Shown: positions 1 through 5,807 of the stretch, one piece after another
Layout: the number at the start of each line of letters is the position of its first letter
Position numbering within the stretch: the stretch's first letter is position 1
NCBI GenBank assembly: GCA_017383785.1
Contig: JAFNVD010000228.1
Location: 1-5,807, forward strand
DNA: 5,807 nucleotides
DNA from: Peptococcaceae bacterium
GTDB taxonomy: Bacteria; Bacillota; Peptococcia; Peptococcales; Peptococcaceae
Direction of reading: 5' to 3'
Translations under genes and position numbers: made by a program
The notes under the pieces: model-generated
Seen by the model: the letters and a program-made list of their open reading frames with translations, nothing else
The model's database searches: none
What the model was told of the DNA's origin: nothing

Positions 1-494
1 CGCATAATGCGAAATAATTCCGGAAACCGCATATCATAACAAATAGCGAATCCCAGACAACCTAATTCGGTTTGCACCGTTACAATTTGACTTCCGGGTT
101 CTTTATTATCACTTTCACGCACACTGCTGCCATCAGGCAGTGTCATATCGAAATTATGCAGCTTACGATACTTTGCTACAATTTCGCCCGCAGGATTAAT
201 TAACACTGACGTATTATAGGTACGCAAACCATTTGAATTAATCTCGCTCATGCTACCGCCATGCACCCAAATACCGCATTCTTTCGCTTTTTGCGCTAAA
301 AGATAAGTGGTAGGCCCTGGAATCGATTCTGCATGCTCCGCTTCCTCACTTAATATAGTAGCCACCTCCGGGAACACTACCAAATCCGCTCCACGCATAG
401 CAGCTTTGTCTATATACTGTAACATTTGTTGCAGATTTTGATTTTTATCATTGCCTGTGTCCATTTGCACAGCAGCCACAATAAACTTTCTCAT
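1..494 (-). CDS. Nitrilase-superfamily carbon-nitrogen hydrolase (omega-amidase/Nit1-like), 3' end missing
   Basis: The first 164 codons of a gene that runs off the left edge; family members are usually about 260-290 residues, so roughly 60% is present. Seen in the translation: N-terminus MRKFIVAAVQMD, then the three catalytic residues of the nitrilase superfamily, Glu43 in VVFPEVA, Lys111 in KYRKLHNFD, and Cys152 in FAICYDMRFPEL. These hydrolases cleave non-peptide C-N bonds in small cytoplasmic amides. The CYDMRFPE nucleophile context and the RES..(K/E)PG stretch before it resemble the Nit1/Nit2 branch (deaminated-glutathione amidase or omega-amidase acting on alpha-ketoglutaramate or alpha-ketosuccinamate), but the substrate cannot be fixed from half a protein. 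The ATG at 494-492 is supported by GAGGCGG at 505-499. It starts 23 bp after the glpK stop with no terminator between, so it is probably the second gene of that operon. Confidence 0.9.
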   Translation of the reverse strand, partial: MRKFIVAAVQMDTGNDKNQNLQQMLQYIDKAAMRGADLVVFPEVATILSEEAEHAESIPGPTTYLLAQKAKECGIWVHGGSMSEINSNGLRTYNTSVLINPAGEIVAKYRKLHNFDMTLPDGSSVRESDNKEPGSQIVTVQTELGCLGFAICYDMRFPELFRIM

Positions 495-498
495 AAAA

Positions 499-505
499 CC
501 GCCTC
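499..505 (-). promoter_or_regulatory. Ribosome binding site of the amidase gene
   Basis: GAGGCGG on the minus strand, with its GAGG core seven bases before the ATG at 494. It fixes the start of the truncated amidase gene, and it lies inside the 23-bp gap after glpK, which has no room for a promoter plus terminator. Confidence 0.7.
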
Positions 506-517
506 ATTTAATCGTTT

Positions 518-2020
518 TTATTCTGCCCAGTGTGTTGCACGATCAACAGCTTTCCTCCAGCCGGCACAATTCGCATCACGCACATCTTGATTCATTTGTG
601 GTATAAAATGCTGTTGTTCATGCCAGCGTTTTGCAATTTCCTCTTTGCTTTCCCAATACCCAACAGCAAGTCCCGCCAAATATGCTACACCCAATGCTGT
701 AGTTTCTGTGATCGCCGGACGTTTTACTTCACAGTTCATAATATCCGCCTGAAACTGCATCAAGAAATTATTTTGACATGCACCACCATCTACCTTCAAC
801 TCTGTCAAAGAAAGCTCCGCATCTTCTACCATTGCCTGCAGCACATCATTCGTCTGATAAGCAATCGACTCTAACGCCGCACGCACAATATGGCTGCGTC
901 CTGCACCACGTGTCAATCCAAAAATGCTGCCGCGCGCATACATATCCCAGTGCGGTGCACCAAGGCCGGTAAAGGCAGGCACCAAATATACACCGCCATT
1001 GTCGGACAATTCCATTGCATATTCTTCACTTTGTGCCGCAGTTTCAATCAAGTGCAGCTCATCGCGCAGCCACTGGATTACCGCACCGCCAACAAAAATA
1101 GAACCTTCCAACGCATATTCCACATCATCGTGCATGGTTGCTGCAATAGTTGTAATCAAGCCCTTGCGACTCTGAATAAAGTCTTTCCCAATATTCATCA
1201 ACAAGAAGCATCCTGTCCCATAGGTGTTTTTCGCCGACCCTCTTTCAAAACACGCCTGGCCAAACAAAGCCGCTTGCTGGTCGCCCGCAATCCCTGCAAT
1301 CGGCACTTGCACATCACCGGTACCTACATAGCCATATATTTCAGAGGAATTTCGCACTTCAGGCAACATCGCTTTCGGAATATTCAGACGCTGCAGCAGC
1401 TTATCATCCCACTCTAGTTCACGAATATTATACAACATCGTGCGGGATGCATTGGTATAGTCGGTGACATGTACTTTGCCACCGGTCAAGTTCCATACCA
1501 GCCAGCTATCCACGGTACCAAACAGCAATTCTCCTTTTTCTGCACGCGCTCTTGCTCCAGGTACATGATCTAAAATCCAGCTGATTTTTGTGGCAGAAAA
1601 ATATGCATCAATTACAAGCCCGGTTGTCGATTGAATATATTCCGCCCAGCCTTCTTCTTTTAATGTATCGCACAAATCCGCAGTACGACGGCACTGCCAC
1701 ACAATGGCATTGTAAATTGGTTTCCCGGTATCCTTTTCCCAAACAATTGTAGTTTCACGCTGATTGGTAATCCCAATGCCGGCCACATCAGCCATAGTAA
1801 TACCTGCTTTGATTAGCGCTTCTTGCAATACACCGTACTGTGTAGCCCAAATTTCCATCGGATCATGTTCCACCCAGCCCGGTTCCGGATAAATCTGGCT
1901 GAATTCTTTCTGCCCAATTGCCACAATGTTCTGTGCATGGTCAAACACAATAGCTCGAGAACTGGTAGTCCCTTGGTCCAGTGCAACAATATATTTCTGC
2001 GTTGTATCGGATGTTTTCAT
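518..2020 (-). CDS. glpK: Glycerol kinase
   Basis: ATP-dependent cytoplasmic kinase converting glycerol to sn-glycerol 3-phosphate, the entry step of glycerol use and lipid backbone supply. The 500-residue length is normal for the FGGY carbohydrate kinase family. Seen: phosphate-loop segment LDQGTTSSR (Asp15), glycerol-binding Arg88-Glu89 in TNQRETT, Tyr140 in DAYFSATK (FGGY signature 1 region), catalytic base Asp247 in [16 protein letters not shown] at 268-272, [12 protein letters not shown] at 348-359, and the second FGGY signature around [10 protein letters not shown] (410-419). All residues expected for catalysis are present. The loop before Asp247 (about 230-240) lacks the histidine phosphorylated by HPr in enterococcal GlpK and has Gln238 where E. 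coli has Arg236 of the fructose-1,6-bisphosphate site. The ATG at 2020 has GAGG at 2032-2029, eight bases upstream. It is first in a unit with the downstream amidase; no glycerol facilitator gene adjoins it within the window. Confidence 0.98.
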   Translation of the reverse strand: MKTSDTTQKYIVALDQGTTSSRAIVFDHAQNIVAIGQKEFSQIYPEPGWVEHDPMEIWATQYGVLQEALIKAGITMADVAGIGITNQRETTIVWEKDTGKPIYNAIVWQCRRTADLCDTLKEEGWAEYIQSTTGLVIDAYFSATKISWILDHVPGARARAEKGELLFGTVDSWLVWNLTGGKVHVTDYTNASRTMLYNIRELEWDDKLLQRLNIPKAMLPEVRNSSEIYGYVGTGDVQVPIAGIAGDQQAALFGQACFERGSAKNTYGTGCFLLMNIGKDFIQSRKGLITTIAATMHDDVEYALEGSIFVGGAVIQWLRDELHLIETAAQSEEYAMELSDNGGVYLVPAFTGLGAPHWDMYARGSIFGLTRGAGRSHIVRAALESIAYQTNDVLQAMVEDAELSLTELKVDGGACQNNFLMQFQADIMNCEVKRPAITETTALGVAYLAGLAVGYWESKEEIAKRWHEQQHFIPQMNQDVRDANCAGWRKAVDRATHWAE

Positions 2021-2028
2021 CGGATTGC

Positions 2029-2034
2029 CCTCAC
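2029..2034 (-). promoter_or_regulatory. Ribosome binding site of glpK
   Basis: GTGAGG on the minus strand with GAGG ending eight bases before the ATG at 2020. It supports that ATG, which gives a protein five residues longer at the N-terminus than mature E. coli GlpK. The leader just upstream (about 2066-2030) is almost pure purine. Confidence 0.65.
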
Positions 2035-2098
2035 TTTATTCTCTAATTTCTCTTTCTTTCATCCTTGTTTTTATGTGTCCAAATATTCTGTTGGTTTT

Positions 2099-2127
2099 AT
2101 TTTACGATATTTTTCCGAAAAAATCCA
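2099..2127 (-). promoter_or_regulatory. Possible sigma-A-type promoter of glpK with an internal palindrome
   Basis: After the upstream terminator, glpK needs its own promoter in about 150 bp. The best match seen on the minus strand is TAAAAT (2104-2099) as -10, five of six bases of the consensus, preceded at 17 bp by TGGATT (2127-2122) as a poor -35, three of six bases. The spacer contains a 13-bp inverted repeat, plus-strand TTTTTC-C-GAAAAA at 2110-2122, which could bind a regulator but is AT-rich enough to arise by chance. The putative start would leave an ~70-base leader. The weak -35 would fit an activated promoter. This is inference from consensus matching only. Confidence 0.25.
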
Positions 2128-2172
2128 CCCCAACAGCCAGGAAAGAAGCATAATTCCCACTACCGATTCATG

Positions 2173-2224
2173 AAATAAAAAATCCCGCAAAGCAATTTCT
2201 CATGGAAATCGCCTCACGGGATTT
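2173..2224 (-). terminator. Rho-independent terminator of the antiporter operon
   Basis: Transcribed leftward, bases 2224-2205 and 2199-2180 form a continuous 20-bp stem, with a five-base loop CAUGA (2204-2200). The outer arms are AAATCCCG and CGGGATTT; four of the inner pairs are G-U (2216/2188, 2215/2189, 2213/2191, 2210/2194). The descending arm runs into six T (2182-2177), then ATTT. Read rightward, the four G-U pairs become A-C mismatches, so the structure favours leftward transcripts. It lies about 20 bases after the stop of the 581-residue subunit and isolates that operon from glpK. Confidence 0.93.
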
Positions 2225-2244
2225 AATTGATTTATAATTTGCGA

Positions 2245-3990
2245 TTACAGCACTGCAATCAGTACCACAGCCAGCACAAATGCAGTCATGGTAATGATCA
2301 TTGCTTCACCAATATTTGCACGGTAGTGATCCGGAGTATATCCTTCCGGCACAACGCCATTATCACTATCCATTTCTCTCGGCAATAAGCCAATAAACTG
2401 CAGTGGATGTGCAGATAATTTGTTGAAACCATCATATACAGCCAAACATGCTTCGCCCAGAGCCAAACGAGTAGCGCATACCAAAGAAGAAATGCTGTAA
2501 ATCAGTTTCTTGAATGGTTTACGATAGAACCAGTCGAAGTCCAGAGACAGTTCAGAATGTGGTTTCATATGATCCAAATACATCATAAATGGAATCATAG
2601 AAACGCCCAGCAGCTGGATATACGCCATGAAATGGTCAACGGTAAATACATGGTATTCCATTTCCATTGGTAACATGTTGTACAGTAATTCTGGGAATAC
2701 ACCAAACAGAATACACAGTACCGCATCAATACCCATAGCGATATACATACCCAAAGGCACTTTGCGCTGTACCACTACTTTGTCGTTGTCCTCACCAAAG
2801 AAAATGAAATAACCCATTTTCAGTGTGATGGACACGAATGTAGCAATACTTGCAATTTTCAAGCACATTTCTACCCACAAGAGACCTGCTTCTGCAGCAC
2901 CGGTCATGATTACGGATTTACTTACAAACCCGGTGAAGAACGGTACCCCAGAGATGGAGAATGCTGCAATGAAGAAGAACAGTGTCACCAATGGCAGTTT
3001 TTTGTACATACCGCCCAGCTCGTTGATTTTGCGAATACCGGTTGTATAGATAATCGCACCAACAGCCATGAACAATAAAGATTTAAATAATACATTGGTA
3101 AATGCGTGAGCCGCTGCACCGTTAATGCCCAGCGCATTGCCTACACCCAAACCAGCTACGATAAAACCAATCTGCCCTACAATGTGGAAGGACAACAGAC
3201 GGCGCATATCGTTTTCGATGATAACAAAGCAGGACGCATACAGTGCCATGAACACACCCAGATAGATCATGATTTCAGACCCACTGAACAGACGAATCAT
3301 GCAGAATGCAGCCATTTTTGTTGTGAAAGCACCCATAAATACGGACCCTGCAACAGTTGCTTCCGGATATGCATCAGTAATCCATGCATGCAGTGGTACC
3401 ACTGCCGCATTGATCCCAACGCCTAACAGAATCAGCCAATATGCAGCACCGCTCATACCGGTTAAGCTGTGAATGAAGAAATCACCGCCGCTTACCAAAA
3501 GGAACACACCTGCTAACAGCAAGTTACCACCGGTCATGTGCACCAGTAAGTAACGGAACCCAGCTTTTCTGGATGCCGGTGTGTTATTGCACCAAATCAG
3601 GAACAGAGAAGTAGCAGCACCCAGTTCCCAGAAGAAAATCATAGTCATCCAGTCGCCGCATAATACAACGCCCAGAATAGAACCGGCATACATCATAGCA
3701 GCCATGCATTCCATCCAGCTTTCGCTGTGAGATACATAAAAACCGCCCATAACAGCCATCAAGCTGAAGATCAAAGCGAACATCCAGCCCATTTTGTCTA
3801 AATCAATCAGATGCAGCTCCATACCGTTGATAAACGGAATCGCCCAAAGAGCACCTACTTCTAAAGACAATGTAGCCGCTAACGCCAGTAAAGGACCACC
3901 TACTACTGCAAATTTACGCAGATTTTTTGGGAGAACAGCAGCAATCAAACCGGCAATGATTAAAATCAAACCAGGATGTAAATTACTCAT
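2245..3990 (-). CDS. Proton-conducting antiporter-like membrane subunit (MrpD/NuoM/NuoN family) with C-terminal extension
   Basis: A 581-residue polytopic inner-membrane protein of the family shared by Mrp antiporter subunits A and D, complex I subunits NuoL/M/N, and group 4 hydrogenase membrane subunits. It probably moves H+ or Na+ as part of a larger complex. Seen: TM5 glutamate Glu122 in FFWELGAATS, the TM7 region GINAAVVPLHAW (residues 192-203), TM8 Lys225 in FTTKMAAF, His295 and Lys303 in AHAFTNVLFKSLLF, and TM12 Lys358 in GVPFFTGFVSKS. Aligned on PLH, the usual TM7 lysine is Asn194 (codon AAT). After the core, residues ~455-581 add a helix, a soluble segment with LDFDWFYRKPFKKL (483-496), a long stretch, and a final TM helix (~562-581). 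The ATG at 3990 overlaps the preceding stop by eight bases (ATGAGTAA) and has a strong AAGGAGG at 4006-4000. It is the last gene before the terminator. Whether it is best named MrpD-like or NuoN-like cannot be settled by eye. Confidence 0.93.
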   Translation of the reverse strand: MSNLHPGLILIIAGLIAAVLPKNLRKFAVVGGPLLALAATLSLEVGALWAIPFINGMELHLIDLDKMGWMFALIFSLMAVMGGFYVSHSESWMECMAAMMYAGSILGVVLCGDWMTMIFFWELGAATSLFLIWCNNTPASRKAGFRYLLVHMTGGNLLLAGVFLLVSGGDFFIHSLTGMSGAAYWLILLGVGINAAVVPLHAWITDAYPEATVAGSVFMGAFTTKMAAFCMIRLFSGSEIMIYLGVFMALYASCFVIIENDMRRLLSFHIVGQIGFIVAGLGVGNALGINGAAAHAFTNVLFKSLLFMAVGAIIYTTGIRKINELGGMYKKLPLVTLFFFIAAFSISGVPFFTGFVSKSVIMTGAAEAGLLWVEMCLKIASIATFVSITLKMGYFIFFGEDNDKVVVQRKVPLGMYIAMGIDAVLCILFGVFPELLYNMLPMEMEYHVFTVDHFMAYIQLLGVSMIPFMMYLDHMKPHSELSLDFDWFYRKPFKKLIYSISSLVCATRLALGEACLAVYDGFNKLSAHPLQFIGLLPREMDSDNGVVPEGYTPDHYRANIGEAMIITMTAFVLAVVLIAVL

Positions 3991-4231
3991 TATCGTCGTC
4001 CTCCTTGTCGTAGTAGTCTTCTTCGCGCTGTACCAGTGGAGCTAAGATTTTTTTGGAGAATAAAATCAATGCCCAGCAGCCTACGAACGCAATTACAATG
4101 TCAGCACCCGGAACAGTATCCCAGATTGCATGACCGTGTGGATGTGCAAACAGAATTTCTACCACCAGAGACAGCGCTACCGCTACACCGATGATGATGT
4201 AAATTGTTTTCTTTGTCAGTTTATCAAACAT
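3983..4231 (-). CDS. Small two-helix membrane protein with HPHGH motif and acidic tail, probable complex subunit
   Basis: An ~82-residue protein between two antiporter subunits. Numbered from the ATG, residues ~9-29 (IYIIIGVAVALSLVVEILF) form one TM helix, followed by a loop with HPHGHAIWDTVPGAD; ~45-64 (IVIAFVGCWALILFS) form a second TM helix; then KKILAPLVQREEDYYDKEDDDNE, a charged and strongly acidic tail. No enzyme domain is visible. I do not recognise a named family with certainty, though small proteins with an HPHGH...EDYYD layout are, from memory, found in similar antiporter clusters. The size and two-helix form recall small Mrp subunits (MrpF, MrpC, NuoK), but the sequence does not match those obviously. 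Two starts are possible: GTG at 4234 or ATG at 4231. I chose ATG because it forms a TGATG overlap with the preceding stop; GGAGG lies nine bases upstream of it (six from GTG). Confidence 0.85.
   Translation of the reverse strand: MFDKLTKKTIYIIIGVAVALSLVVEILFAHPHGHAIWDTVPGADIVIAFVGCWALILFSKKILAPLVQREEDYYDKEDDDNE
4000..4006 (-). promoter_or_regulatory. Ribosome binding site of the 581-residue subunit, inside the preceding gene
   Basis: AAGGAGG, nine bases before the ATG at 3990. The bases are part of the codons for the acidic Asp-Lys-Glu-Asp tail of the small protein, so the tail's coding sequence also serves as the initiation signal for the next gene. Confidence 0.8.
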
Positions 4232-5736
4232 CACCAGCCACCTCCAGTCCAGCCAACTGTGATTGCTTCTGCAGCCATGCTAGCCAAATCGTACAGATGA
4301 GGGCCAAAGTTTGGATAGATCCCCAAAGCGATTGTCAAAGCTGCTGTTACACAAATTGGAACCAGCATAAATTTGTTTGCTTCTTTGTACTGTTTGAAGT
4401 CGCCATTCTGATTTTTCTTGAAGAATGCCAGATAAGAAACAGGCATTAAGTAACCTAAGCTTAACAGCGCACTGCAAATCAAGATTACAATGTAGAATGG
4501 CTGGCTAATCTGTAATGCACCTAATGCTAAGTTCCATTTACTGATAAAGCCAATGATAAATGGCATACCTGCAATCCCCAGAGCCGCAACGGTGTAGCAA
4601 GCCATGGTGATTGGCATCTGTTTCCCAATGCCATGCATTTCGCTGATGTTTTCTTTGTGTGTGGTAACGATTACCGCACCGGCACACATAAAGAGTGTAA
4701 TTTTCATCAATGCGTGCGCAACGATGTGGAAATATGCACCCAAGATACTGTATGGAGCCAGCAGTGCTGCACCCAGTACCACATAAGACAGCTGACCTAC
4801 TGTAGAGAATGCCAGTCTGCGTTTGAAGTTGTCCTGCTGCATCGCAATCAGAGAAGAAGCGATGATTGTAAATGCTGCAAACCAAGCTAAGATATTGGCA
4901 ACACCCAGCTCAGCCAACAGTTCCGGACCAAATACGAAGCCGATTACACGCAGAACGCAGAATGCACCGGCTTTAACTACCGCTACCGCATGCAGTAATG
5001 CAGATACCGGTGTTGGCGCAACCATGGCAGATGGCAGCCAGCCATGTAAAGGCATTACGCCGGCTTTTACAGCACCCGCTAAGATCATCAGCAGGAATAA
5101 CAGCTGCAGTACCCATTTTGGAGCCATATCGCTGGTCAGGATCCCGCCGGCCTGGAAGTCGATGGTGCCTGCTAATACATACACCATTACGATACCAGCC
5201 AAGAACAGCTGACCACATACCAATGTGTAAATTAAATATTTACGCCCTGCAAAACGTGCCTCTTCGTTTCTCGCATGGAATACCAGCGGCCATGTTGCAA
5301 TTGTCAATAATTCATAGAATACAAAGAAAGTTAACAGGTTGGCAGATAACGCAATCCCGATGGCAGCACACAGTGCAACAGCGAAGGATGCGAAGAAGCC
5401 TGTCTGTTCTTTTTCGTGATGTCCGCGCATATAACCGATTGCATAGAAAGAAACCGGAATATACAGGAAAGAAGATACACAAGCAAATACCATACCGGCA
5501 GGGTCGGTACGCAGTGTAAACCCAATGGTATCTGTTACCTGGAACAGTGTCCATTCAAATACAGTGCCGGCCAGTACTGCCGGTACCATGGAGAAAATCA
5601 AACCGCATTTGATAAATGCAGCAGCCACGCTCCAAAAATCACGTACGTTTGGCTTTTTCCCGGTCAACATGATCAGGATTGCAGCCAGTAAAGAAACACC
5701 TACAGCCAGAAATGGTCTAATATCCATAATTGTCAT
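4231..5736 (-). CDS. MrpD/NuoM-like proton-conducting antiporter subunit
   Basis: A 501-residue integral membrane protein with about 14 hydrophobic helices, the standard length of Mrp subunit D and NuoM/NuoN. It is expected to transport H+ or Na+ across the cytoplasmic membrane. The charged residues of the transport path are all seen: TM5 Glu142 in FFVFYELLTIATWP, TM7 Lys224 in GAVKAGVMPLHGWLPSAM, His249 and TM8 Lys255 in LLHAVAVVKAGAF, His337, His341 and Lys345 in HIVAHALMKITLF, and TM12 Lys400 in GMPFIIGFISKWN. The PLHGWLP(x)A...PTPVSALLHA stretch (229-250) is the signature of the proton-antiporter M domain. The TM12 lysine is as in MrpD and NuoN/L rather than the glutamate of E. coli NuoM. 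The ATG at 5736 overlaps the upstream stop as ATGA, with GGAGG ten bases before it. A second in-frame ATG at 5727 has poorer spacing to that site. Confidence 0.95.
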   Translation of the reverse strand: MTIMDIRPFLAVGVSLLAAILIMLTGKKPNVRDFWSVAAAFIKCGLIFSMVPAVLAGTVFEWTLFQVTDTIGFTLRTDPAGMVFACVSSFLYIPVSFYAIGYMRGHHEKEQTGFFASFAVALCAAIGIALSANLLTFFVFYELLTIATWPLVFHARNEEARFAGRKYLIYTLVCGQLFLAGIVMVYVLAGTIDFQAGGILTSDMAPKWVLQLLFLLMILAGAVKAGVMPLHGWLPSAMVAPTPVSALLHAVAVVKAGAFCVLRVIGFVFGPELLAELGVANILAWFAAFTIIASSLIAMQQDNFKRRLAFSTVGQLSYVVLGAALLAPYSILGAYFHIVAHALMKITLFMCAGAVIVTTHKENISEMHGIGKQMPITMACYTVAALGIAGMPFIIGFISKWNLALGALQISQPFYIVILICSALLSLGYLMPVSYLAFFKKNQNGDFKQYKEANKFMLVPICVTAALTIALGIYPNFGPHLYDLASMAAEAITVGWTGGGW

Positions 5737-5807
5737 CTCAAGAACACCTCCGGCATACCCAAATTCAGAATTCCGTCAGCAATCATTGCATTGCCGAAGC
5801 CCAGAGC
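5733..5807 (-). CDS. C-terminal 24 codons of an unidentified upstream gene of the antiporter operon
   Basis: Reading leftward from the window edge, one frame is open to a TGA at 5735-5733 and ends ...GMPEVFLR. Its stop overlaps the next ATG by four bases (ATGA), the same coupled arrangement as the following junctions, and the Shine-Dalgarno GGAGG of the next gene lies within its PEV codons. Too little is present for a family call. By position it is probably another membrane subunit of the same complex, such as an MrpC/NuoK-like or a further antiporter subunit, but this is inference from context. Confidence 0.7.
   Translation of the reverse strand, partial: ALGFGNAMIADGILNLGMPEVFLR

Noticed and set aside
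2036..2062. Tiny open frame ATG...TAA of eight codons (MKEREIRE) just upstream of glpK on the minus strand, a possible leader peptide.
   Set aside because: The bases before its ATG give no Shine-Dalgarno at usable spacing (AAGG abuts the ATG), the residues simply reflect a purine-rich leader, and no attenuator-like hairpin follows.
2021..2172. Search of the glpK upstream region for a riboswitch or antiterminator leader.
   Set aside because: Apart from the AT-rich 13-bp palindrome there is no extended paired structure, and no second terminator hairpin lies between the possible promoter and glpK.
1823..2173. Plus-strand open frame of 116 codons covering the glpK 5' end and the intergenic region.
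   Set aside because: It is mostly antisense to glpK, its composition is unlike a protein family, and it runs through the glpK promoter region and ends in the terminator; it is a shadow.
4538..4885. Minus-strand alternate-frame open stretch of 115 codons inside the antiporter gene.
   Set aside because: The main frame carries the conserved His/Lys motifs of the family across this stretch; the alternate frame has no recognisable domain.
4998..5519. Plus-strand open frame of 173 codons and the overlapping 129-codon frame at 4823-5212.
   Set aside because: Both lie antisense within the well-conserved 501-residue antiporter subunit and show no domain; they reflect the codon pattern of that gene.
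1..5807. Search for mobile elements, CRISPR arrays, tRNA genes or long repeats.
   Set aside because: No direct-repeat arrays, transposase-like frames, terminal inverted repeats or tRNA-like cloverleaf sequences were seen; the window is densely filled with ordinary metabolic and membrane genes.

Overview
All readable genes lie on the minus strand, so the window reads biologically from its right end to its left end. It holds two transcription units separated by a clear intrinsic terminator. The moderate base composition (mid-40s % G+C by eye), strong AGGAGG-type ribosome binding sites and the combination of a multi-subunit ion-translocating membrane complex with glycerol kinase fit an anaerobic Firmicute, possibly a Negativicute. 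This is a guess from style and gene content; no taxonomic marker is present.

Right part (5807 to 2245): the 3' end of an operon for a membrane complex of the Mrp antiporter / respiratory complex I / group 4 hydrogenase superfamily. In transcription order it contains the last 24 codons of an unidentified upstream gene, a 501-residue MrpD/NuoM-like antiporter subunit, an ~82-residue two-helix membrane protein with an HPHGH motif and an acidic EDYYD tail, and a 581-residue second antiporter-like subunit with an extra C-terminal extension. Every junction overlaps (ATGA, TGATG, ATGAGTAA), so the proteins are probably translationally coupled and made in fixed ratio. No soluble redox subunit (NADH, hydrogenase or iron-sulfur arm) is in view, so it is open whether this is a free-standing Na+/H+ antiporter or the membrane arm of a redox pump. 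A 20-bp hairpin with a U-tract ends the operon about 20 bases past the last stop.

Left part (2170 to 1): an intergenic region of about 150 bp with a possible promoter and a small palindrome, then glpK (glycerol kinase, complete, all catalytic residues present), then after 23 bp a nitrilase-superfamily amidase cut by the window edge. The two genes are probably co-transcribed. No glpF, glpD or glpO gene is adjacent within the window.

The points most worth a second look are the small subunit between the two antiporter subunits, the replacement of the usual TM7 lysine by asparagine in the second antiporter subunit, and the apparent absence from GlpK of the regulatory residues known from both E. 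coli and the low-GC Gram-positives.
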